A model generated the notes under the pieces. It ran no database searches. It saw nothing but the letters and a program-made list of their open reading frames with translations, and was not told where the DNA came from. Made by a program: the position numbers and the translations under genes. Source: Pseudarthrobacter sp. NBSH8 (GTDB taxonomy: Bacteria > Actinomycetota > Actinomycetes > Actinomycetales > Micrococcaceae). Taken from it: 64,000 bases of DNA. Where the stretch lies: NCBI RefSeq assembly GCF_014217545.1, contig NZ_CP043178.1, forward strand, positions 124,001-188,000. Direction: 5' to 3'. Shown in pieces: positions 51,570-61,501 of the stretch (position 1 is its first letter; the number at the start of each line of letters is the position of its first letter).

Positions 51570-52890
51570 CCAGGAGGACGTTGCGGATGGTCAGCACGCC
51601 GGCCATGACTGGGTTGTTGTGGCTAAGGGCATCGTAGAAGAGCGGGTAGATGAAGAACGTTGCCACCGCGATGGCGATGAGCATGGCCGCGGGGACCCGC
51701 CACTCACGCCAGCTGTGCGCCAGGCCCACCGCCACGGCCGGGGCCAGCCACACCATGAACTGGGGCGAGCCCACCTTGTTGAACACCACAAAGGCGGTGG
51801 CCAGGGTGAGTGCTCCGGCCAGCAACAGCTCGGTGCGGTCCACGCCGTCGTCGGCCTTGCCGGTGCCGTTGAGCTTGCCGTTGTGCAGCGCCCAGAAGGT
51901 CAGGCCTGCCACGAGCAGCGCGGCCAGGATGAGGAGCGGCTGCATCAGCACTGACATCACCGCGGTGCCGGGGCCGTCCACCTGCATGGAGTTGATATCG
52001 GTGTTCATGTACATCCGGGAATCGCCGATGTTCAACACGGACAGCCACAGCCACGGGGTGGTGAACGTTGCCTCAAGCTGCATGCCCCGGTCACCCTGCT
52101 GGGTCAGGAAGTTCAGTAGTTTGGGCACGCTGCCAATCGTGGCGGCGAGTGCCACCACCACCGCTGACGTGGCCACGCCAGCCAGCACCACCAGCAGGCG
52201 GTTCTTGACGACGGCGAAGAGGGCCAGCATCACTGCTGCCGGCCAGACCTTCACCCAGGTGGCCGTGGCGAGCAGTATCGAGGCGATGAACGGCCGGCCC
52301 ACACCATAGGCCAGGGCCACCAGGACGATCGGTGCTGTGAGGCCGTCCACGCGTGCGAAGCCGAGCCAGCCCATCAGCAGCGTGAAGATCAGCCACCACC
52401 AGCCCGCGGGGATGGCGTTCTGGTTGCGGCCGCGGTCAGTGAGCTTGGCCAGGCCCCAGCCGTTGAGGATGGTGGTCATCAGCACCCAGAGGAAGAAGAA
52501 CGGTCCGGGACCGGCAAGGCCTGCCAGCGCCATGGGGATCAGCGCGAGGATGGGGTATACCCACGGGCTGGGGCCTCCGCTGAGGTTCGCTTCGTCGAAA
52601 CCCGCCCGGGCCCAGTCGCGGTAAATGAAGGTGTCGCTGAAGGCTTCGCCGCGCAGGGACAGCAGCGCGGCGAAGATCAGGAAGCCCAGGTGCACCAGGA
52701 TGAAGCCGGTGAGGAGCCCCCGCGGCGTGTTCAGCCAGGACCGTGCGGCCGCAGGCAGGATGACGTTGCGGATCCGTGTGAGCGTGGCGAAGAATGCGTC
52801 CGTGGAAATGGCGGAATCCTTGTCAGAGAGGGGCAAAAACAGGTGCCGGATCTTGCCGCTGGGCTGGAACCGGGAGCATCGGAGATCCAT
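51484..52890 (-). CDS. GT87-like multispanning membrane glycosyltransferase, copy 2 of 2
   Basis: This 468-residue protein is related to the gene that follows: FSDTFIYRDWARAGF, WVKVWPAAVMLALFAVVKNRL, FNKVGSPQFMVWLAP and LSHNNPVMAGVLTIRNVLLVVLF. About nine membrane helices are visible, and the N-terminal 40 residues are cytosolic. The tandem pair probably arose by duplication. Acceptors are unknown. Confidence 0.85.
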   Translation of the reverse strand: MDLRCSRFQPSGKIRHLFLPLSDKDSAISTDAFFATLTRIRNVILPAAARSWLNTPRGLLTGFILVHLGFLIFAALLSLRGEAFSDTFIYRDWARAGFDEANLSGGPSPWVYPILALIPMALAGLAGPGPFFFLWVLMTTILNGWGLAKLTDRGRNQNAIPAGWWWLIFTLLMGWLGFARVDGLTAPIVLVALAYGVGRPFIASILLATATWVKVWPAAVMLALFAVVKNRLLVVLAGVATSAVVVALAATIGSVPKLLNFLTQQGDRGMQLEATFTTPWLWLSVLNIGDSRMYMNTDINSMQVDGPGTAVMSVLMQPLLILAALLVAGLTFWALHNGKLNGTGKADDGVDRTELLLAGALTLATAFVVFNKVGSPQFMVWLAPAVAVGLAHSWREWRVPAAMLIAIAVATFFIYPLFYDALSHNNPVMAGVLTIRNVLLVVLFLWSVRRLYFLGKKTSSSVPALKES

Positions 52891-52966
52891 TTACAACAGC
52901 CTCCACCTTGAGTCAAGGGTAGTTGAATGTCAGGGTGCCCAATAATCCTGCGGCTCCGCGATTGAC

Positions 52967-54076
52967 CTACTTGGACTTGGTCTGGCGGTAGCGCTCGATC
53001 TGTTTGAGCCGCCGCAGGAGGCTGTCGCGCCGCGGGTGCGGGACGGCGTCGGGCGTCTCTGCGGTGAGGTCAATGTGTTTGGTGCCGTACTGCCAGAGCA
53101 GGAGGTCATCCAGCAGGCGGTCCGGGCCGGGGGAGTAGCGGTGGTCCAGCGCCTTGCGGACCTCGGTGATCCGCTGGGCGCTGAGCAGGCCGGCGAGCTG
53201 GACGGTCTGGTTGAGTCCGTGGGCGGCCATGAGCTCGGCGGCCCAGCCCCAGTCATCATCGACTTTGCGGTCCACGTGCGGCAGCAGCGTGCGCCAGACG
53301 TCACGGATCCGGTTGGGAGTGAGCTGCGCGGCCCCCTCACCCTCGACATCCCAGTAGCTGCGGACTTCCTCGTAGCGTTCGTGCAGGTCCGCAAAGGCGC
53401 TTTCCACGGTTTCCAGCATGGCGGCGGTGGCGGTGAACTGCCGATCGAAATGTGGGGTCCAGGCGCGGGGGTCCTCGGCCTTGAAGCGGATGTCGTGCTC
53501 GATCTCGCTCCAGGCGTGGGCGAAGACGGTGCGGATCTGGCATTCGAAGAAGTAGCTGCCGTTGGCCGGAATCTCCGGGTTGACGGCTTGCTGGTAATTC
53601 TTGACGGCCTCGTTCTGGATTGTGCGCAAGATGAGGTGGCGGCTGGAATAGCCGTAGGTGCCGGACTCGATGGAACCGATGTCCTTCTCGCGGTCGCCGC
53701 GGCAGTCGAATACCTGCCGCTGGCGCTTGATGATGTTGGCCACTAAGGCATTCTCGGTGGGCAGTTTGGTGATGACGCGCACGCCGACCATGTCGTTGAG
53801 GGTGCGGAACGGGTCCGGGAATTTCAACACCGGGGGGCCGCCGGGTTCCAGCGGTTCCTCAATCCGGGAAATCTTCTCCCGGAACGATTCCACCGACTTG
53901 GTGCGCCCCGTGACAAACAGCGGTGTGACCTCGGTGTCCTTCAACATGTCGCGGAGGATGTGGAGAACGTCCTTGGTGACCAGCTTCAGGGCAGGGCGGA
54001 CGCGCTCGTAGATCTCCACGTTCTCCTGTACGGATTCACGCAGGCTGATGTCCAGGCTGTCCCAGTTACTCGGCAT
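52967..54076 (-). CDS. RelA/SpoT-domain protein (alarmone synthetase-like)
   Basis: This 369-residue protein has a RelA/SpoT nucleotidyltransferase domain: VTGRTKSVESFREKI, then FPDPFRTLNDMVGVRVI, REKDIGSIESGTYGYSSRHLIL and FECQIRTVFAHAWSEIEHDI. It lacks the HD hydrolase and the TGS/ACT regulatory domains of long Rel proteins, so it is a short synthetase-like form with an extra C-terminal helical region of about 130 residues. The ATG at 54076 is preferred to GTG 54082. Substrate preference (ppGpp or another alarmone) cannot be told. Confidence 0.85.
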   Translation of the reverse strand: MPSNWDSLDISLRESVQENVEIYERVRPALKLVTKDVLHILRDMLKDTEVTPLFVTGRTKSVESFREKISRIEEPLEPGGPPVLKFPDPFRTLNDMVGVRVITKLPTENALVANIIKRQRQVFDCRGDREKDIGSIESGTYGYSSRHLILRTIQNEAVKNYQQAVNPEIPANGSYFFECQIRTVFAHAWSEIEHDIRFKAEDPRAWTPHFDRQFTATAAMLETVESAFADLHERYEEVRSYWDVEGEGAAQLTPNRIRDVWRTLLPHVDRKVDDDWGWAAELMAAHGLNQTVQLAGLLSAQRITEVRKALDHRYSPGPDRLLDDLLLWQYGTKHIDLTAETPDAVPHPRRDSLLRRLKQIERYRQTKSK

Positions 54077-54129
54077 GCACACAGCTTACGGCGGGCGTGT
54101 GACAGCGGCTTGTCATGCCTGGCGCAGTG

Positions 54130-55167
54130 TTATGCCGAAGTGGAGTTGCGGACCACCAGGGAGCCTTCCAGCGTCAGCTGCGGCTGCTCCAACCGGTGGC
54201 CTTCCATGAGCCGTCGCAGCTGCCCACCTGCCTGCAGCCCCAGCGAGGTTGCCGGCAGATGGACGCTGGTCAGGCTGGGATTACTCGTCGCGGAATACGG
54301 CAGATCATCGAAGCCGGCGATGGCCAGCTGGGCCGGGATCTGCACGCCTGCCACGCGTGCTTCCTGCAGCACCCCGTAGGCGTGGGTGTCCGTGCAACAG
54401 ACGACGGCGGTCACCCCGGAATGCTGCCACGCCGGCCAGGCTGCGGCGAATGCGGCGGCGGACGCGCCGACGTCTATGGTGGTCCTGATGATGCCGTCAG
54501 CGGGCACCGACATTCCGTGTGCGTTGGCCGCGGCCAGGAAGGCGCGGCGTCTGACCTCGAATGTGGCCGTGCCTGTCACGCTGTCCACGTAGGCCACCCG
54601 GCGGTGTCCAACATCCGCCAAATGCGCGGCCAGCTGGCGCGCGCCGTGCGCAACGTCCAGATTAACGGACGGGGCGTAGGCCTCAAGCCCCGGCGCGTCC
54701 AACAGGACTACGGGGCCGGCGGCGGACAGTTCTTCCAGGAATTCGGCGTTGGGAGCGTCAACCAGAAGCCCGGCCGGCCGGAGCGCCATCAGCTTCCGGA
54801 CGTCGTCCGCCTGCGGGAACTCCCCGGCATCGGTAACGGACAGCAGCAGCTGGTAATCAGCCCCGAGCGACTCCCGGACACCGGCGATCACCTTGGCGAA
54901 AAACGGGTTGGAGATGTCCGGGGCCACGAGTAAAACCATGGAGCTGACGCCTTTGGCCAGCGAGCTGCCCAGGCTGTCCACGACGTAGCCGAGCTCGGAA
55001 ATGGCCTCCCGCACCCTGGCGATGTTGTCCTCGGAGACGCGGCCGGCAGTCTTGCCGTTGGCCACCAGGGAAACCGTCGCCGTCGAGACGCCAGCGCGGG
55101 CCGCGACCATGGCCGCCGTGATCCGCCGCGGGCGGACGGACGGCTGCACCTGCTCCGCGGATTCCAT
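54130..55167 (-). CDS. LacI-family transcriptional regulator
   Basis: This 345-residue regulator has an N-terminal LacI HTH (ITAAMVAARAGVSTATVSLVANGKTAGRVSEDNIARVREAISELGY) and a periplasmic-binding-like effector domain. It is divergent from the nucleoside hydrolase operon. Two operators of the LacI/GalR AAGCGCTT type lie between them. The effector is probably a nucleoside or ribose derivative. The ATG at 55167 follows CGAGGT. Confidence 0.93.
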   Translation of the reverse strand: MESAEQVQPSVRPRRITAAMVAARAGVSTATVSLVANGKTAGRVSEDNIARVREAISELGYVVDSLGSSLAKGVSSMVLLVAPDISNPFFAKVIAGVRESLGADYQLLLSVTDAGEFPQADDVRKLMALRPAGLLVDAPNAEFLEELSAAGPVVLLDAPGLEAYAPSVNLDVAHGARQLAAHLADVGHRRVAYVDSVTGTATFEVRRRAFLAAANAHGMSVPADGIIRTTIDVGASAAAFAAAWPAWQHSGVTAVVCCTDTHAYGVLQEARVAGVQIPAQLAIAGFDDLPYSATSNPSLTSVHLPATSLGLQAGGQLRRLMEGHRLEQPQLTLEGSLVVRNSTSA

Positions 55168-55212
55168 ACCTCGATCGTAGTAGGCCGGTGAAGCGAAGCC
55201 ACCCACCACTAC

Positions 55213-55250
55213 GTTAAGCGCTTGACCTGCAGCAACGTCAAGCGCTTGAC
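55213..55250. promoter_or_regulatory. Two LacI-type operators
   Basis: GTTAAGCGCTTGAC (55213-55226) and the perfect palindrome GTCAAGCGCTTGAC (55237-55250) are 24 bp apart, between the divergent lacI-type gene and the hydrolase operon. Confidence 0.9.
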
Positions 55251-55332
55251 GCGCGGCCCGGACGGGTGCCATGATCACACTGAATACTTTCGGCCACTGC
55301 CTCGGCAGGCCCCAATGACGTGGAGATTTAAC

Positions 55333-56343
55333 GTGGAATCCAAACCGATAAAACCCGCCCGCAAGAAGATCATTCTTGACTGTGACCCGGGGCATGACGA
55401 CGCCGTGGCTATCCTGCTTGCGCACGGCAACCCCGACATTGAGCTTCTGGCAGTCACCACCGTCGTGGGCAACCAGACGCTCGAAAAGGTCACCCGGAAC
55501 GCGCTCGCAGTCGGGACCATCGCCGGTATCACCGGAGTGCCTTTTGCCGCCGGTTGCGGCCGGCCCCTGGTCCGCACCATCGAAACCGCGCCGTCCATCC
55601 ACGGAGAGACGGGCATGGACGGCCCCGCGCAGCCCGAGTCCACCATCGAACTGGACCCGCGCCACGCCGTCGACCTCATCATTGAAACCGTGATGGCCCA
55701 CGAAGCCGGCACGGTCACGCTTGTTCCCACCGGCGGCCTCACCAACATCGCGCTGGCAGCCCGCAAGGAACCGCGCATTGTGGAACGTGTCAAGGAAGTT
55801 GTCCTGATGGGCGGCGGCTACCACGTGGGCAACTGGAGCGCCGTGGCCGAATTCAACATCATCATCGACCCCGAGGCCGCCCACATCGTGTTCAACGAGA
55901 AGTGGCCGGTGGTGATGGTGGGCCTGGACCTCACCCACCAGGCCCTCGCCACCCCGGACGTCGTCGAGAAGATCGCCGCCGTGGGCACCGGACCCGCCAA
56001 GTTCGTGATGGAACTGATGGCGTTCTTCACCCAGACCTACAAGGACGCCCAGGGCTTTGACTTCCCGCCCGTCCACGATCCGTGCGCGGTGGCCTACGTG
56101 ATCGATCCCAGCATCGTCACCACCCGCAAGGTTCCGGTGGACATCGAGCTCCAGGGCACGCTGACCCTTGGCATGACCGTGGCCGACTTCCGGGCCCCCG
56201 CGCCGGACAACTGCACCACGTCCGTGGCCGTTGACCTGGACCACGCCCGTTTCTGGGACCTCGTCACGGATGCCCTGGTGCGCATCGGCGAACCGGCCGT
56301 TCTTGAAGCTGCCGGCCTTGCAGCCGCCACGGGAGGCAAGTAG
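55333..56343 (+). CDS. Nucleoside hydrolase
   Basis: This 336-residue hydrolase cleaves the N-glycosidic bond of nucleosides to base and ribose. The calcium/active-site motif DCDPGHDD is at residues 16-23 and a C-terminal VHDPCAVAYVID segment carries the conserved Asp. The GTG start at 55333 is preceded by GGAGA with good spacing; ATG 55315 is an alternative. The next gene starts directly after the stop, so the operon is hydrolase-MFS-ribokinase. Confidence 0.92.
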   Translation: MESKPIKPARKKIILDCDPGHDDAVAILLAHGNPDIELLAVTTVVGNQTLEKVTRNALAVGTIAGITGVPFAAGCGRPLVRTIETAPSIHGETGMDGPAQPESTIELDPRHAVDLIIETVMAHEAGTVTLVPTGGLTNIALAARKEPRIVERVKEVVLMGGGYHVGNWSAVAEFNIIIDPEAAHIVFNEKWPVVMVGLDLTHQALATPDVVEKIAAVGTGPAKFVMELMAFFTQTYKDAQGFDFPPVHDPCAVAYVIDPSIVTTRKVPVDIELQGTLTLGMTVADFRAPAPDNCTTSVAVDLDHARFWDLVTDALVRIGEPAVLEAAGLAAATGGK

Positions 56344-57771
56344 ATGAGTGCCACCCTCACCGAGTCAAAGACCAGCCGGGGCAACGTCACCGCCCTGATG
56401 GTCGCCCTGCTGGCCGCGTGCGTCGCCTTCCAGCTCAACGCCTCCATGCTCAGCCCTGCACTGGTCACCATGGGCAAGGAACTGAACACCGATCAGGCCG
56501 TGATCGGCCTCTCCCAGACCTGGTTCTTCACCGCAGCCGCCCTGTTCTCCCTCTTCCTGCCCCGCCTGAGCGACATCATCGGCCGCAAGAAGATCCTGAT
56601 CGGCATGATGCTCCTGATGGCCGTCGGATCCGTCATTGCGGCCATGGCCCCGGACGTCACCTGGCTGTTTGTGGGCCGCATCATCCAGGGCGTCAGTGGC
56701 CCCACCGTGCCGTTGTGCCTGATCATGCTGCGCTCCGCAGTCAGCAACCCGCGCAAATACGGGACGCTTATGGGCCTCATCACCGCGGTCAACGGCGGCG
56801 TGGCCGGCGTGGACTCGTTCGTGGGCGGCTACTTCGCCGAGCACTTCGGGTTCCGCAGCATCTTCTGGCTCATGGTGGTCCTGGCCGTCGTCGCCACCGC
56901 CCTGATTGCCGTCCTCGCCGGCGAAAGCAAGCCCGCCGCCGGCACCTCCATGGACTGGCTGGGCGTGTTCTTCATCGTCGTCGCCGTGGGTGCGCTGCTC
57001 ACCGCCCTCAACGAGGGCTCCAAGCTGGTGGGCGCCTTCGCCCCCGGCACCCTCCTGCTGGCGATCGGACTGGTGGTGGTCACCGCCGTCGCGTTCTACT
57101 GCTTCTGGACCGTGGAAAAGCGGGCCAAACAGCCCATGGTGGAAACCGTCCACCTGCGCCAGCGCTCCACCTGGGCGCCGCTGCTGACCACCACGCTGAC
57201 CATGACCGGTATTTTCGCCGTCATCAACGGAATTGTGCCGGCGTATGTGCAGGCCGCTGACCCGGGATTCGGCATCGGCCCCACCGAAATGTCGCTCATC
57301 ATCCTCACCCCGTACGCCCTGCTCGGCTGGCTGGTGGGCCCCATCAGCGGCCGGCTCGCGCCCATTCTCGGCTACACCAAGGTCCTGCGCATTGGCATGC
57401 TCGGCAGCATTGCCGCCTTGGCCATCATCGCGTTCTTCGGCCTCAGCAGCCTGCCCATGATGATCGCCGGAACCGTCTTGCTGGGCATCATGTACGCCGG
57501 TACGGTCAACATCATGCTGAACGGACTCGGAGTTGTCCTCTCACCCGCCGGAAACCCCGGCTTCCTGCCCGGCATGAACGCGGGCGCCTTCAACTTGGGT
57601 GCCGGCCTGAGCTTCCTGGTGCTGCCTGCCGTGCTGGTGGCCACCTCGGCCCTCGGCGATGCCGCGGCGTCGTACATGACCGTTGTGGTCACCGGCCTGG
57701 TCATTACCGTCGCAGCGTTTGCCGCGTCGCTCCTCATCCCCAAGCCCGTCGAGGCTGAGGTAGCCGAATGA
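56344..57771 (+). CDS. MFS transporter (nucleoside/sugar type)
   Basis: This 475-residue protein has up to 14 membrane segments and MFS motif A (LSDIIGRKKILIGM) after TM2. It follows the hydrolase without a gap and overlaps the kinase gene by 4 bases, so it probably imports nucleosides or their products. Specificity is inferred from context; by length it belongs to the larger, drug/H+ antiporter-like MFS group. Confidence 0.88.
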   Translation: MSATLTESKTSRGNVTALMVALLAACVAFQLNASMLSPALVTMGKELNTDQAVIGLSQTWFFTAAALFSLFLPRLSDIIGRKKILIGMMLLMAVGSVIAAMAPDVTWLFVGRIIQGVSGPTVPLCLIMLRSAVSNPRKYGTLMGLITAVNGGVAGVDSFVGGYFAEHFGFRSIFWLMVVLAVVATALIAVLAGESKPAAGTSMDWLGVFFIVVAVGALLTALNEGSKLVGAFAPGTLLLAIGLVVVTAVAFYCFWTVEKRAKQPMVETVHLRQRSTWAPLLTTTLTMTGIFAVINGIVPAYVQAADPGFGIGPTEMSLIILTPYALLGWLVGPISGRLAPILGYTKVLRIGMLGSIAALAIIAFFGLSSLPMMIAGTVLLGIMYAGTVNIMLNGLGVVLSPAGNPGFLPGMNAGAFNLGAGLSFLVLPAVLVATSALGDAAASYMTVVVTGLVITVAAFAASLLIPKPVEAEVAE

Positions 57772-58751
57772 GTTCCGCAACGGCCGGCTCCCAAACCAGG
57801 ATCGTCGTCGTCGGTTCCCTGAACGCGGACCTGACGATCTACTGCGAGCGGCTTCCGCTGCCCGGTGAAACGGTGCACGGCAACGGATTCGCCGTGAACC
57901 CGGGTGGCAAGAGCGCCAACCAGGCCGTCGCCGCCAGCCTCCTGGGCGGGGACGTCAGCCTTGTGGGTGCCGTCGGTGTGGACGCCAATGGCCACATGCT
58001 CCTGTCATCGGCCGCCGGCGCCGGGGTTGACGTGTCCGGCGTCCGGACCTCGTCAACTGAGGCCACGGGCGTCGCCGTCATCGCCGTGGATTCCAACGGC
58101 GAGAACAACATCATCATCTCCGCCGGCGCCAACGGCACCCTCTCGCCAGCGGACGTGGCCGCCGCGGCGGAATCGTTCGACGGCGCCGCGGTGGTCTGTC
58201 TCTGCCTTGAGGTCAGCCTTGACACGGTGGAATCCGCTGCCCGGGCAGGGCGCGACGCCGGCGCCACAGTTCTGCTGAACCTCTCGCCTTACGCGGAGAT
58301 CCCGCAGCAGCTGGCGGACCTGACCGACATCCTGCTGGTCAACGCCCACGAGGCGTCGCTGTTCCTTGGCTCCGCCGCGATCCCCGGCCACGACGCGGAT
58401 GCCAGCGACTGGGAAGCGGTCAGGCGGCACTTTGCCGAACGGGGACTCCAACGTGTCCTGGTCACGCTGGGGGCCCACGGCTCAATGGTGCTGGATTCGC
58501 TGGCGCCTTCCGGGCAACAGCTGGTCCGGGTGGCACCTATAAAGGTCAAGGCCGTGGATACCACCGGCGCGGGCGACGCCTTCACTGGCGCGGTAGCCGC
58601 GCGCCTGGCAGCCGGCGCGCCGCTGGCTGACGCCGCCGCCTTCGCCTCGGTTGCCGCCGCGCTGGCCACCACCCGCAAGGGAACGCAGGCCGCCTATCCC
58701 GAGGTAGCGGACGTGGAGCGCGTGGTCGCTTCGGATGGACACCCACTGTGA
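57768..58751 (+). CDS. rbsK: Ribokinase
   Basis: This 327-residue PfkB-family kinase has the N-terminal NPGGKSANQAVAASLLGG motif and the C-terminal DTTGAGDAFTGA ATP-binding/catalytic motif. It phosphorylates the ribose released by the nucleoside hydrolase. The start overlaps the transporter stop by four bases. Confidence 0.92.
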   Translation: MSSATAGSQTRIVVVGSLNADLTIYCERLPLPGETVHGNGFAVNPGGKSANQAVAASLLGGDVSLVGAVGVDANGHMLLSSAAGAGVDVSGVRTSSTEATGVAVIAVDSNGENNIIISAGANGTLSPADVAAAAESFDGAAVVCLCLEVSLDTVESAARAGRDAGATVLLNLSPYAEIPQQLADLTDILLVNAHEASLFLGSAAIPGHDADASDWEAVRRHFAERGLQRVLVTLGAHGSMVLDSLAPSGQQLVRVAPIKVKAVDTTGAGDAFTGAVAARLAAGAPLADAAAFASVAAALATTRKGTQAAYPEVADVERVVASDGHPL

Positions 58752-58782
58752 CGGACTGACGTCAACGAGGAAACGCGGAAAA

Positions 58783-58816
58783 CGCCGACGGCGACAGGTG
58801 ACTGTCGCCGTCGGCG
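58783..58816 (+). terminator. Terminator hairpin after ribokinase
   Basis: A perfect 15-bp stem (58783-58797 with 58802-58816, tetraloop) between convergent genes, followed by GTTCCCTTT; probably serves both strands. Confidence 0.8.
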
Positions 58817-58865
58817 GTTCCCTTTGCGTTGCTGTGCCTCCGTTGTGATTCAGGCGGAGCCGGGG

Positions 58866-59825
58866 TTACCGGCTGTGGCTGCCGACTGGTATCCGGTGGT
58901 GAACGGCGGCTGCGGTGAACCGGGCTCCGGTGTCCGGGAAGGACTGGACCTCGATCCGGGCGTGGCTGTGGACCTCCTCGACCGTCCTGCGGGTGTGCTC
59001 GGCGATCTCCTCCATGGTGGTCACCCACATGCCGTCCATCGATTTCACGCGGTCAATCAGCTGTTCCAGGGCCACTGCCTTGGACGGCCGACCCGAAATG
59101 AACGGGTGGTTGGTCAAGACAAAGCAACTGCCTTGGGCATGGTGTGCCTCCGCCTCCAGGGTCCACATTTCCAGGACCTTGGCCGGGCTTTCGATGACTC
59201 CGCTGCCGGTGACGCCAGGATAGAACGCGTACTGTTCCCAGTCGTCAAGGGTCCAGTCGACCGGGATCTCCACGATGTCCCGGTTGTCGCCGGGGGCGAC
59301 GCTGACGCGGTAGGGTGCGTCGCCGTCGAGCAGGCTCGAATCATAGAGGAAGCCGCGGTCCGCCAGGAGCGCCGGGGAATGCCAATTCAGTTCCCACCAC
59401 GGCGCCCGGTAACCTACCGGCTCCACGCCGACCTTGGCGAGAGCTTCCAGCCCGCGGTCGATGTAGCGTGCCTCGGTCCCGGCGTCGATCCCCTGCATGG
59501 GTTCGTGCAGGTAACCGTGGTGGGCCACCTCGTGCCCGGCGTCCACGATGCGCCGGACCGTGTCCGGGTAACAGTCTGCCGTGAAGCCGGGAACGAAGAA
59601 GGTGGCCCGGATGTCCTGCCGCTGGAGAATTTGCAGCAGGCGCGGTACCGCCACTTTGGGCCCGTAGGACTGGTGGGTCATCAGGGACATCCGGCGCGTG
59701 CTCTTCGGATCGTGGGCGATGGTGCACGACTCGGCGTCGACGTCGAACGTGAACGAAGCTGCTGCCCGCTTACCCTCAGGCCAGGTGATGGGATGGGAGG
59801 AATCCGCGAATGCTTCAAAGGTCAT
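58866..59825 (-). CDS. Polysaccharide deacetylase family protein (NodB/PuuE-like)
   Basis: This 319-residue protein has NodB-type motifs: SFTFDVDAE, HEVAHHGYLHEP and YRAPWW. Its gene sits downstream of an NCS1 permease and is divergent (through it) from a PucR regulator, so it is probably a purine/allantoin or amide-ring metabolism enzyme rather than a chitin or peptidoglycan deacetylase. No signal peptide is seen. Confidence 0.85.
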   Translation of the reverse strand: MTFEAFADSSHPITWPEGKRAAASFTFDVDAESCTIAHDPKSTRRMSLMTHQSYGPKVAVPRLLQILQRQDIRATFFVPGFTADCYPDTVRRIVDAGHEVAHHGYLHEPMQGIDAGTEARYIDRGLEALAKVGVEPVGYRAPWWELNWHSPALLADRGFLYDSSLLDGDAPYRVSVAPGDNRDIVEIPVDWTLDDWEQYAFYPGVTGSGVIESPAKVLEMWTLEAEAHHAQGSCFVLTNHPFISGRPSKAVALEQLIDRVKSMDGMWVTTMEEIAEHTRRTVEEVHSHARIEVQSFPDTGARFTAAAVHHRIPVGSHSR

Positions 59826-59867
59826 GTCTTGTTCCTAGAGTTTCAGGTCCGGCAGAGTGTCAATGTT

Positions 59868-61394
59868 TCAGAGTTCGGCAGGTGCGCTGGGCCGGGTGGC
59901 GAAGCCCAGGTCGGCAGTCGCCTGAAGCACGATGGCAGCCGGGAGGGCGGAGTCAAGGTACCTGCGGTGGAACCTCGGGCCAAGGATGGCGTAGGTGCCG
60001 GCGCTCGCAAGGCCGCCTGCGAGCCAGGAGAGGTCCCAGCCGCCCAAGGCCACAGCAATGGGGCCCTGCATCGCCGGTACGAGTCCGTACATAAACAGCC
60101 AGGTGGCGAAGATGCCGATCAGGAGTGAGGCGACGCCAGCCCAGTTGACGCCGGGAAGGCGCTTGGTTCCGACGGCGTCGAAGAGCCTGTCCGGGTTGCC
60201 CGGCCAACGCTTCTCGAGCCAGAAGTAGTGGACCAGCATTACTCCGCCCCAGGCCGCTACCCAGGCAACCAGCCCGATGAGCCATGCGTCCAGGACGGCG
60301 GCGAAATCTTCCTGGAAGATGAAGAAGACGACGGCGGCCAGGGAGAAAACTCCGACGAACAGGTTGAGCTTGCGCCGGCTGATAGTGATGTCCAACGACT
60401 GGGTTGCGACCGAGAAGGTGTAGATGTTCAGGATGTTGGTGGCGATGGGGCCGTGCAGCACCATCAGCAGCACCGGCAGTGCGAGGACGCCGAAGTTCTG
60501 GACGATGAGCTTGCCCGGGTCGATTTCACCGCTGTTGGTGGCCAGGCTGGCGCCGAGGATTCCCAGCCACACCACGGGAATGAATTGGCCCAGAACTGAT
60601 GCCAGGTACACCTTCCGCTTGGGGACTTCGGTGCTCACAAACCGGGAGTAGTCGGCGGCGTAGGTAAACCAGGTGATGCCCCAGCCGATGCCGATGGCTG
60701 TCATCACGGCGCTCATGGCGGCGATGCGCTCGGATCCTTCCAGGATCTGACCGGCAGGGCCGGCGTAACCCCAGTCGATTTTCATGCCGAACCAGGCCAC
60801 TGCGGACATCACGGCCAGGATGATGATGGTGGGCGGGACCGTCCACTTTTCGAATGCCGCGATGGCTTTGTAACCGAACCAGGCGATGGCTACCTGCGCG
60901 GCCATGATGGCGGTGGCAATGCCGATCTTCCAGGCGTAGTTGTGGGCGGTGGGGTCAACCCAGCCAAGTGTGCCGAAGAGGGCCATCACCAGATCCAGGA
61001 TGATCCACGTGTTGACTGCGCACCAGCCGATCACCAGGAGCGCCTGGATGGCGGCCGGCAGGTAGTTGCCGCGGCGGCCGAAGGCTGCCCGGGCCAGGAC
61101 CATGCCGGTGGCGCCGGTCTTCTGGCCAAGCAGGACGAAGCAGCCGAACAGCAGCATGCCGATCAGGTTCCCCAAAACCAGGACGGTGACTGTGTCGGCA
61201 AAGCCGAGGCCGAGATGAATGCCGAGTGCACCGAGCACCCAGTTGATGGGTGCAAGATTTGCGCCGGCCCAGATCCAGAACTGACCGGAAACTTTGTGCG
61301 TGCGCTGGGACTCGGGAATGGGCTGAAGCCAGGCTTCGTAATCTTCAGGCGCAGATTGCTGTCCGGCTCCAGCGGTTGAGGTGGGTTGCTGCAT
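59868..61394 (-). CDS. NCS1-family nucleobase/allantoin/hydantoin permease
   Basis: This 508-residue permease has about 12 helices and NCS1 features: WIWAGANLAPINWVLGALG in TM1 and GWGITWFTYAADYSRF in the middle. It imports purine-type bases, cytosine, allantoin or similar compounds. A 130-bp stretch of its coding sequence (61099-61228) is also found inverted at 63090-63219. It is divergent from pucR and upstream of the deacetylase gene. Confidence 0.92.
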   Translation of the reverse strand: MQQPTSTAGAGQQSAPEDYEAWLQPIPESQRTHKVSGQFWIWAGANLAPINWVLGALGIHLGLGFADTVTVLVLGNLIGMLLFGCFVLLGQKTGATGMVLARAAFGRRGNYLPAAIQALLVIGWCAVNTWIILDLVMALFGTLGWVDPTAHNYAWKIGIATAIMAAQVAIAWFGYKAIAAFEKWTVPPTIIILAVMSAVAWFGMKIDWGYAGPAGQILEGSERIAAMSAVMTAIGIGWGITWFTYAADYSRFVSTEVPKRKVYLASVLGQFIPVVWLGILGASLATNSGEIDPGKLIVQNFGVLALPVLLMVLHGPIATNILNIYTFSVATQSLDITISRRKLNLFVGVFSLAAVVFFIFQEDFAAVLDAWLIGLVAWVAAWGGVMLVHYFWLEKRWPGNPDRLFDAVGTKRLPGVNWAGVASLLIGIFATWLFMYGLVPAMQGPIAVALGGWDLSWLAGGLASAGTYAILGPRFHRRYLDSALPAAIVLQATADLGFATRPSAPAEL

Positions 61395-61431
61395 TGGGGC
61401 CTCCGTTGAGGGGATGTTGATTCCTCAAGGT

Positions 61432-61451
61432 TATGTGGGCCACGCCACATA
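61432..61451. promoter_or_regulatory. Palindromic operator between NCS1 permease and PucR
   Basis: TATGTGG-N6-CCACATA is a perfect 7-bp inverted repeat midway between the divergent genes; CACAT and ATGTG halves repeat at 61447 and 61463. A PucR site is likely but not shown. Confidence 0.65.
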
Positions 61452-61501
61452 GACCATATACAATGTGTCGTAGAGATCATTAGATAACGCGACGGAGTGT
61501 C

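Noticed and set aside
58824..60128. 434-codon plus-strand frame opposite the deacetylase and NCS1 genes
   Set aside because: Spans two real minus-strand genes and their gap; composition is that of a shadow frame.
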